This document shows positions 58,114 to 64,000 of a stretch of DNA of 64,000 bases, in pieces. Both the position numbers and the translations under genes were made by a program. The notes under the pieces were generated by a model. That model did no database searches, was not told where the DNA came from, and saw only the letters and a list, made by a program, of their open reading frames with translations. Within the stretch, counting starts at the first letter, position 1. Every line of letters starts with the position of its first letter. Source of the stretch: Williamsia phyllosphaerae (GTDB taxonomy: Bacteria > Actinomycetota > Actinomycetes > Mycobacteriales > Mycobacteriaceae); assembly GCF_014635305.1 (NCBI RefSeq), contig NZ_BMCS01000001.1:2790001-2854000 (forward strand), given 5' to 3'.

Positions 58114-59547
58114 GTGAGCGGTACCGATGACGAACGGGGCACCCGGTGGGTCCTGCACGTCGACATGGACGCCTTCTTCGCGTCGGTTGAACAGCTCACG
58201 CGACCCACCTTGCGGGGCCGGCCGGTCCTGGTCGGCGGCGTCGGCGGCCGAGGCGTCGTGGCCGGGGCCAGCTACGAGGCACGTGAGTTCGGGGCCCACT
58301 CGGCGATGCCGATGCACCAGGCCCGTCGGATGGTCGGATCGGGAGCGGTGGTGGTCCCGCCGCGCGGATCGATCTACCGCGTGGTCAGCGTCCGCGTCTT
58401 CTCCATGATCCGGGAGGCGATCCCCGTGATCGAGATGTTGTCGTTCGACGAGGCGTTCGGCGAACCGGTCCACCTCGCCGGCGCGACCCGCACCGAGGTG
58501 GTCGAGTTCGCCGAGGAGATCCGCGCCCGCATCGCGACCCTGGGTCTCTCGGCGTCGATCGGGGCGGGCAGCGGCAAGCAGATCGCCAAGATCGCGTCGG
58601 GCATGGCGAAACCCGACGGTGTCACCGCGATCGCGCCGGGCGGCGAACGCGACTTCCTGCGACCGCTGTCGGTGCGCAAGCTGTGGGGGATCGGGCCGGT
58701 GGCCGGAGATCGGCTGCACCGCCTCGGGATCGAGACCATCGGCGAACTGGCGGACCTGTCGACGATGGAGGTGTCGTCGGTGCTGGGGTCGACCATCGGG
58801 CCCGCTCTGCACCGGCTCGCCAACGGCATCGACGACCGACTGGTGGCCGAGCGCTCGTCGGCCAAACAGATCAGTGCCGAGTCGACCTTCGCCGACGACG
58901 TGACCTCGATGGACCAGTTGCTGCTCGCGATCGACCGGGCCGCGGCGTCGGCACACCGCCGACTGCTCGACGACGGACGTGGCGCCCGTACCGTCGTGCT
59001 CAAACTCAAGCGGTCCGACATGTCGATACTCACCCGATCCACCACGACGACGACGGCGACCACCGACGTCGCCGCGCTGACCGCGGCGGCACGCCGACTC
59101 GCGCTGGACCCGGTCGACGTCGGCGCGATCCGCCTTGTCGGGGTGGGCTACTCGGGACTCACCAGCGACGAGCAGTTCCTGCTCTTCACCCCCGGCGAGG
59201 ACTCCACCGAGGTCGCGACCACCGACACCTCGGAGTCCGGTCCGGCGGACGAGGCCGCGCCGGAGCCCGACGCCGAGACCTCGTCGGCCCAGGGTGTGCA
59301 GACCGCGTCGGGTCGGACCCGGGACGAAAACGGTCAGATCACCTGGGCCACCGGCACCGACGTCCGGCACCCCGAGTTCGGTCACGGGTGGGTGCAGGGG
59401 AGCGGGCACGGCGTGGTCAGTGTGCGGTTCGAGACCCGCGCCACCGGGCCGGGTCCGGCGCGGACCTTCCGCTCCGACACCCCCGACCTCGAACCCGCGG
59501 ACCCCCTCGACAGCCTGGACTGGTCGACGGAGTCGCCGGTCAGCTGA
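58114..59547 (+). CDS. dinB: Y-family DNA polymerase IV
   Basis: A 477-residue translesion polymerase (M. tuberculosis DinX/Rv1537 position): D17-M-D19 ([15 protein letters not shown]) and D112/E113 (SFDEAF) are the catalytic acids. The little finger ends ~365; then a Glu/Thr/Ser-rich linker and an extra C-terminal [20 protein letters not shown] domain, as is common in actinobacterial DinB. No C-terminal beta-clamp motif is obvious. GTG 58114 is 7 nt from TAGGCT (58101-58106), a leaderless pattern just after the repeat array. No LexA box is seen at this promoter. Confidence 0.93.
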   Translation: MSGTDDERGTRWVLHVDMDAFFASVEQLTRPTLRGRPVLVGGVGGRGVVAGASYEAREFGAHSAMPMHQARRMVGSGAVVVPPRGSIYRVVSVRVFSMIREAIPVIEMLSFDEAFGEPVHLAGATRTEVVEFAEEIRARIATLGLSASIGAGSGKQIAKIASGMAKPDGVTAIAPGGERDFLRPLSVRKLWGIGPVAGDRLHRLGIETIGELADLSTMEVSSVLGSTIGPALHRLANGIDDRLVAERSSAKQISAESTFADDVTSMDQLLLAIDRAAASAHRRLLDDGRGARTVVLKLKRSDMSILTRSTTTTTATTDVAALTAAARRLALDPVDVGAIRLVGVGYSGLTSDEQFLLFTPGEDSTEVATTDTSESGPADEAAPEPDAETSSAQGVQTASGRTRDENGQITWATGTDVRHPEFGHGWVQGSGHGVVSVRFETRATGPGPARTFRSDTPDLEPADPLDSLDWSTESPVS

Positions 59548-60499
59548 CCGAACTGCCTCCGGCCAGGAAGTCGGCGATGCGGGCACGGTCGAAGTCTCGG
59601 GTCAGCAACGCGCAGAGCACGATCCGGGCCTGCGGGGCACGAAGCCACGGCGAGAGGATCGCGCCCGCGGCGATGAGGTCGACCGCGCCACCCCCGCCGC
59701 CGTAGGTCGGGACCACCACGCCGAACGGCACGCGGGTGCTCAGGACGACCACCGCCCCGCGCGCGGTCGCGGCCTCGACCGCATCGGTGAGCGTCGGATG
59801 GGCGTTGCCCGAACCCAGGGCGGCGAGCACCACCCCGCGTGCACCGGCGTCGAGGAGGGCACCGACGACGGTGGCGTCGAAGTCCGGGTGCAGCGTCACG
59901 ATGTCGACCCGTGCGGTCGGCCGCGCTGCGTCGACGCGTGCGAGCACGGGTCGTTCGGGAGTGTCGACGACGGAGTCGAAGGCGTCGGTCGCGGTGGTGC
60001 TCGTCTTGGCGACTCCGCGGGCCGGGAGCACCCGGCCGCCGAACGCGATGAGGACCCCGCGATCCCGGTTCGACCCGTCGGCCGCGCACGCCAGGGCCGC
60101 GGCGAGGTTCGTCGGTCCGTCTGCACGCGGCGAGTCCGCCGAATACTGAGCTCCCGCGAAGACCACGGGGCGTGGATCGGCGTGCACCAGATCGACGACG
60201 AGTGCCGTCTCCTCGAGGGTGTCGGTGCCGTGCGTGACCACGACACCGACGACGTTCGGATCGGTGAGTTCCTCGTCGATCGCGCGCAGCAGCAGACGGT
60301 GCTCGGCGTCGGTCATCGCCGCACTGTCGACCGCGCAGACCGTGCGGGTCGAGATCGTGACGTCGGTGAGGTGCGGCGGGACGAGGTCGGGGGTGAGCAG
60401 ATCCGCGGCGTGCAGGACGGGTACCGCCCCGCCCGGCCTGCGCTGCGCGGCGATGGTCCCGCCGGTGCTCAACACGACGATCCGCGGTGGTCCGGGCAT
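59540..60499 (-). CDS. ansA: L-asparaginase
   Basis: A 319-residue type I/II asparaginase: STGGTIAAQ (T12 and T15 region, nucleophile) and [11 protein letters not shown] (H90-GTD, T92-D93), plus PTNLAAAL and TYGGGGG. It hydrolyses asparagine to aspartate and ammonia. No signal peptide, so cytoplasmic. ATG 60499 lacks a good SD; an in-frame TTG at 60535 is the alternative. Its 3' end overlaps dinB by 8 bp. Order dinB-ansA-lspA is as in M. tuberculosis Rv1537-Rv1539. Confidence 0.9.
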   Translation of the reverse strand: MPGPPRIVVLSTGGTIAAQRRPGGAVPVLHAADLLTPDLVPPHLTDVTISTRTVCAVDSAAMTDAEHRLLLRAIDEELTDPNVVGVVVTHGTDTLEETALVVDLVHADPRPVVFAGAQYSADSPRADGPTNLAAALACAADGSNRDRGVLIAFGGRVLPARGVAKTSTTATDAFDSVVDTPERPVLARVDAARPTARVDIVTLHPDFDATVVGALLDAGARGVVLAALGSGNAHPTLTDAVEAATARGAVVVLSTRVPFGVVVPTYGGGGGAVDLIAAGAILSPWLRAPQARIVLCALLTRDFDRARIADFLAGGSSVS

Positions 60500-60735
60500 G
60501 GGAGGAAGACTGCTGTCCGGTCGCGTGGGGGTCAAATCCTCATGATTTCCTCACGGTCTTCGCAGAGCGCTCGGTCGCAATCGGCCAGGTCGGTTTGGCA
60601 TAGTGGGCTGCGAACCACGGGGGTGAGGCGCGTTGACGACGCGTTCCCTCTGCGGTGTGACCACCGTTTGTCGAACCACCCCCGACACCGACGTCGGGCC
60701 CAGTCACCTGGGAGAACACGAGAAGAGGACAATCC

Positions 60736-61254
60736 TTGAAGCTGCAGAAGATCGCCACCGCCGGACTAGCGGTCGCCGCATTCCTGTCCATCGCCGCCTG
60801 CGGTGACGACAGTGGGAGCGACACCCCGACCCCCAGCACGTCCGCGGTCGCCAGCTCCTCGGCCACCAGCTCCGGCGGCGGGGTCAGTGACCCCTCGAAG
60901 CCGCCGACGGCCTCCACCCTCAACGGACTGCTCGAGACGGCACTCGACCCGAACGTGCCCAACACCGAGAAGACCGAGCTCGTGCAGGGCTCGTCGGCCG
61001 ACCCGCAGCTGTTCGACAAGCTGGTCAAGGCGAAGGCCGACAACCCCGACATCACCTACCAGCTCGTGCCGCCGGTCGTCGCGACCGGTAGCGGCCAGGC
61101 CACGGTCAAGGTGAAGGTCAAGCTGCCCAACGTCCCCGAGCAGACCGTCGACGCCGCGATCGTCTACGACCAGGGCAAGTGGAAGCTGGCCAAGACCACC
61201 GTCTGCCCGCTGCTGACGGCGAACAACGTCCAGAGCGCCATGTGCGCCGCGTGA
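60736..61254 (+). CDS. secreted lipoprotein of the MTB12/CFP2 antigen type
   Basis: A 172-residue lipoprotein starting at TTG 60736 (GAAGAGG upstream): signal with lipobox SIAAC (Cys ~22), a Ser/Thr/Pro linker, and a C-terminal MTB12-like domain (~55-172; LLETALDPNVPNTEKTELVQG, VKVKVKLPNVPEQTVDAAIVYDQGKWKLAK) with two cysteines near the end (CPLL...MCAA) that could form a disulphide. Function of the family unknown; it is a T-cell antigen in mycobacteria. The 236 bp before it (60500-60735) hold no other gene. A strong terminator follows. Confidence 0.8.
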   Translation: MKLQKIATAGLAVAAFLSIAACGDDSGSDTPTPSTSAVASSSATSSGGGVSDPSKPPTASTLNGLLETALDPNVPNTEKTELVQGSSADPQLFDKLVKAKADNPDITYQLVPPVVATGSGQATVKVKVKLPNVPEQTVDAAIVYDQGKWKLAKTTVCPLLTANNVQSAMCAA

Positions 61255-61282
61255 TCTAGACGCACCGCTCCACCGGACAACG

Positions 61283-61317
61283 CTCTGCCCCCGACGCCCA
61301 TGGTGTCGGGGGCAGAG
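61283..61317. terminator. strong 13-bp stem terminator
   Basis: CTCTGCCCCCGAC (61283-61295) pairs perfectly with GTCGGGGGCAGAG (61305-61317) around a 9-nt loop. It ends the MTB12-like gene on the + strand and can serve the convergent lipoprotein gene on the - strand as well. Confidence 0.9.
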
Positions 61318-61369
61318 TCGTGTCGGGGTCGTCCGTCATCGGGCATCGGGCGCGTGCCCACCCTCGTCC

Positions 61370-62380
61370 CTACCGGATGGTCTCCCAGCGGATGGCGGTG
61401 CTGGTCTGCTGCACCAGCGGGCGGGCGGGGTCGGCGCCGACCAGCGAACGACCCCCGCGCACGGTCAACTCGCCCGCGCTCGGCAGGCCGCGGGACAGGT
61501 CGATCGTCATCGATCCGGTTCCGCTCATCGAGAACGACGCGATCGTCAGCGTCTGGGTCGAGCCGGGGATGCGGAACACCGAGTCCACCGGCTCCTCCTC
61601 GACCTGCACGTCGACGGTGAGTGTGTCGCCGACTCGCTCGCGCAGCGTCGCGGTGATCGTCTGGGTGACGGTGGCGGCGCCGACGATGGTCCGCACCGCA
61701 CGCCAACGCGCCCCGACGCCGATCGGTTCGCGGGGCAGGGTGACGCTGCGCTGCAACGCCTGGACCAGCGACTGCTCGACCGCCGATCGGGCCGCGTCGT
61801 CGGCGGCCTGCGCGGGCACGATGCGCAGGGAGATCGGTACCGAACCGCCGGCGACCGCGAGACCGGCCTTGGAGTCGCGCACGGCCGCGAGCGATCTGGA
61901 CAGGTCCGGATCCGGCGAGGACGCCGCGCCGAGTTCGAGTTCGACGTCGGTGGGGTCGGTGCACAGGGTCCGCGCGGTCAGCGGGAGATCCACCGTCTGG
62001 GCGGTGTCGCTGCGGGGCTGCCCCTGACTCGTGCTGCTCGACGCCGACGTCGTCACCAGGCGGACGTTCTGCGCGCGCGCCAGGTCCGGTGACCCGGTCG
62101 CCACCGCGGTCGGCTGGGCGCCGGCGTCGATCAGCGTGACCGCGGCGGGCGGGATCGGGAGCAGGGACGCCCCCATCGCGTTGACCGTGGACTCGGTGCT
62201 GCAGCCGGCGAGCGGCGCGGCCGACGAGGACGTCCCGGCGTCGTCGCCGGCGGCGCCGGAACCGCAGCCGGCCACCACGGTGAGTGCTGTGCACAGGGCG
62301 ACGAGACGGGCCGGGTGGCGACGGACGGCACGGACACGGACACGACGGACACGGACACGGAGGGTGGCGGCGGGGGACAC
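61370..62380 (-). CDS. lipoprotein of unknown function
   Basis: A 336-residue protein: very basic N-region ([15 protein letters not shown]), hydrophobic core and lipobox VVAGC (Cys ~40), then a short Ser/Ala-rich stretch and a beta-rich extracellular domain ([47 protein letters not shown]). I do not recognise the family. GTG 62380 is 7 nt from a -10 TAGCCT (complement of 62388-62393), and it is divergent from lspA, which encodes the lipoprotein signal peptidase that would process it. Confidence 0.75.
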   Translation of the reverse strand: MSPAATLRVRVRRVRVRAVRRHPARLVALCTALTVVAGCGSGAAGDDAGTSSSAAPLAGCSTESTVNAMGASLLPIPPAAVTLIDAGAQPTAVATGSPDLARAQNVRLVTTSASSSTSQGQPRSDTAQTVDLPLTARTLCTDPTDVELELGAASSPDPDLSRSLAAVRDSKAGLAVAGGSVPISLRIVPAQAADDAARSAVEQSLVQALQRSVTLPREPIGVGARWRAVRTIVGAATVTQTITATLRERVGDTLTVDVQVEEEPVDSVFRIPGSTQTLTIASFSMSGTGSMTIDLSRGLPSAGELTVRGGRSLVGADPARPLVQQTSTAIRWETIR

Positions 62381-62420
62381 ACCGATCAGGCTAGCGGCGG
62401 CCGTCGTGGATGATGGTGGC

Positions 62421-63011
62421 GTGAGCAATGACCAGGACGGAGTGGGCGCGGGCCCCGATCCGCAGGCCCCCGCACGTTCGGCGAGGATGATCGCGCTGCT
62501 GCCCGCGGTGGCCGCGGTGATCCTTCTGCTCGATCTGATCACCAAGATCGTCGTCGTGGCGGTCATCGACCCGCTGCGTCCGATCTCGATCATCGGCGAC
62601 ACCGTCACGCTGCGACTCGTGCGCAACAGCGGTGCCGCGTTCTCGATGGCGACCGGCTACACCTGGGTCCTGACCGTGGTCGCGTTGGCCGTGGTGATCG
62701 GGATCATCCGCTACAGCAGCCGCCTGCGGTCCCCACTGTGGGCGTTGGGCATCGGCCTGATCCTCGGCGGTGCGCTCGGCAACCTCGTCGACCGGCTCTT
62801 CCGGGCGCCGGGGCCTCTGCGCGGCCACGTCGTCGACTTCGTCTCGGTGGGCTGGTGGCCGGTGTTCAACGTGGCCGACTCGGCCGTCGTCTGCGGTGCG
62901 GTCCTGCTCGTCGCTCTGACGCTGTTCGGGGTCGAACTCGACGGCACCCGGATCTCCGGCAAGAAACCCGCCCCGTCCACCACACCCACCCGAGAGTCGC
63001 CGAATGCGTGA
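62421..63011 (+). CDS. lspA: lipoprotein signal peptidase II
   Basis: A 196-residue, four-helix membrane aspartyl protease with the catalytic pair D124 ([13 protein letters not shown]) and D153 ([11 protein letters not shown]). It cleaves prolipoprotein signal peptides before the lipidated Cys; several such lipoproteins are in this window. GTG 62421 has GATGAT 6 nt upstream, a possible leaderless promoter divergent from the lipoprotein gene. Stop overlaps the next start (ATGCGTGA). Confidence 0.95.
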   Translation: MSNDQDGVGAGPDPQAPARSARMIALLPAVAAVILLLDLITKIVVVAVIDPLRPISIIGDTVTLRLVRNSGAAFSMATGYTWVLTVVALAVVIGIIRYSSRLRSPLWALGIGLILGGALGNLVDRLFRAPGPLRGHVVDFVSVGWWPVFNVADSAVVCGAVLLVALTLFGVELDGTRISGKKPAPSTTPTRESPNA

Positions 63012-63930
63012 GAGCCGGTCCATGCCCGTACCCGACGGTCTGGACGGCATGCGTCTGGACGCCGGGGTGTCGCGCATCCTGGGTCTGTCCCGCACCGCGG
63101 TCGCCGCACTGGCCGACGGCGGCGACGTCAGCATCGACGGTGCGGCGGTGGGGAAGTCGCATCGCCTCGTCGGCGGCGCCTGGCTCGAGGTCACGCTGCC
63201 CGAACCCGCCCGACCGCTGGAGAACCCCGCCCAGCCGATCGAGAACATGGACGTCATCTACGCCGACGACGACATCGTCGTGGTCGACAAGCCGGTCGGC
63301 GTCGCGGCACATGCGTCGGTCGGCTGGACCGGACCGACCGTCATCGGTGGTCTGGCCGCGGCCGGTTTCCGGATCTCCACCTCCGGTTCCCACGAGCGCC
63401 AGGGCATCGTGCACCGCCTCGACGTCGGCACCTCCGGGGTGATGGTGGTCGCGACCTCCGAGCGCGCATACACCCTGCTCAAGCGGGCCTTCAAGGAACG
63501 CACGGTGGACAAGCGATACCACGCGCTGGCGCAGGGCCATCTCGACCCCTCGAGCGGCACCGTCGACGCGGCGATCGGCCGCCACCCCGGCAGCGAGTGG
63601 AAGTTCGCCGTCACCTCGGCGGGCAAGGCCAGCGTCACCCATTACGACACCCTCGAGATGTTCGCGGCGGCGAGCCTGCTCGACGTGCACCTCGAAACCG
63701 GTCGGACGCACCAGATCCGGGTGCACCTGTCCGCCCTGAACCATCCCTGCTGCGGTGACATCACCTACGGCGCCGACCCGGTGTTGGCCGCCCGACTCGG
63801 CCTCGAACGCCAGTGGTTGCACGCACGGGCGCTGTCGTTCGCCCATCCCGCCGACGGACGGCGGGTCGAGTTCACCAGTCCCTACCCGGACGATCTCCGC
63901 GGCGCCCTGGACATCCTGCGTGCCGGGTGA
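63004..63930 (+). CDS. RluD-family rRNA pseudouridine synthase
   Basis: A 308-residue protein: S4-like RNA-binding N-terminus (~15-65; [30 protein letters not shown]) and a RluA/RluD catalytic domain with D140 in HRLDVGTSG. It converts uridines of 23S rRNA to pseudouridine (RluD targets the helix 69 loop); the exact site is inferred from position next to lspA (Rv1540). Translationally coupled to lspA. Confidence 0.92.
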   Translation: MRESRSMPVPDGLDGMRLDAGVSRILGLSRTAVAALADGGDVSIDGAAVGKSHRLVGGAWLEVTLPEPARPLENPAQPIENMDVIYADDDIVVVDKPVGVAAHASVGWTGPTVIGGLAAAGFRISTSGSHERQGIVHRLDVGTSGVMVVATSERAYTLLKRAFKERTVDKRYHALAQGHLDPSSGTVDAAIGRHPGSEWKFAVTSAGKASVTHYDTLEMFAAASLLDVHLETGRTHQIRVHLSALNHPCCGDITYGADPVLAARLGLERQWLHARALSFAHPADGRRVEFTSPYPDDLRGALDILRAG

Positions 63931-64000
63931 ACCGCCGCCGCCGTCGGACCCCGAGACCGGTCACGCCGGGCTGACCCGGTCGATCGTGGTCGCGTTGGTG
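63920..64000 (+). CDS. start of a further gene, cut by the window end
   Basis: From GTG 63920, overlapping the rluD-like stop by 11 bp, a frame runs to the end of the window (27 codons: Pro/Asp-rich start, then [10 protein letters not shown], which may open a hydrophobic helix). Too short to assign. Confidence 0.4.
   Translation, partial: MPGEPPPPSDPETGHAGLTRSIVVALV

Noticed and set aside
57100..58120. Insertion sequence or transposon upstream of dinB
   Set aside because: No transposase frame and no target-site duplication around the array.

Overview
The window is a continuous, gene-dense stretch of a high-GC chromosome. It comes from a mycolic-acid-type actinobacterium (Mycobacteriales) and looks most like Gordonia or a close relative. 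The evidence is gene order: recognised by protein family, the genes follow two Mycobacterium tuberculosis blocks almost gene for gene (Rv2191 to Rv2144c, then Rv1536 to Rv1540), joined here at wag31/ileS. GTG starts and leaderless-type promoters are frequent. Carotenoid genes of the Gordonia/Rhodococcus kind are mixed in. I see no prophage, insertion sequence, CRISPR array, rRNA or tRNA gene. Species assignment is inference.

Region by region. (1) 1-18.4 kb: a DEDD exonuclease/GIY-YIG protein, a Cys-rich small protein, a c-di-AMP riboswitch followed by two NlpC/P60 peptidoglycan hydrolases, an HExxH lipoprotein, pimB', fadD15, two SRPBCC proteins, a degenerate ArsA-like ATPase, a ROK kinase, plsC, a GT87 mannosyltransferase, RNase AS, aroG, a GNAT and pknL. 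This is envelope glycolipid and wall remodelling plus housekeeping. (2) 18.5-30.3 kb: the Rv2175c-mptA-idsA2-metF-lppM-GNAT order, with carotenoid genes inserted between its members (crtB, crtI, a CruG-like glycosyltransferase, cruF and a crtO-like gene; the idsA2 position holds crtE). Together these suggest a hydroxylated, ketolated, glycosylated carotenoid, although no lycopene cyclase is present. (3) 30.3-52.5 kb: a perfect LexA box, a HEPN protein, DUF3040, then the dcw cluster mraZ-rsmH-ftsL-pbpB-murE-[murF C-domain]-mraY-murD-ftsW-murG-murC-ftsQ-ftsZ-pgeF-yggS-sepF-yggT-wag31, mostly with overlapping stop/start codons. (4) 52.5-64 kb: T-box-controlled ileS, a TetR/deazaflavin-reductase pair with twin palindromic operators, a 266-bp tandem repeat array, dinB, ansA, two lipoproteins, lspA, an RluD-type pseudouridine synthase and the start of one more gene.

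The most unusual feature is at the murF position. Where every usual dcw cluster has a three-domain MurF ligase, this one has an intact 162-residue reading frame. It corresponds only to the MurF C-terminal domain and has lost recognisable active-site elements. It is still translationally coupled to murE, so a full MurF must be encoded elsewhere or be replaced. Other notable features are the nested-palindrome repeat array upstream of dinB, the interleaving of carotenoid and mannolipid genes, a 20-residue leader ORF overlapping pbpB, and 10-bp-periodic MraZ boxes.
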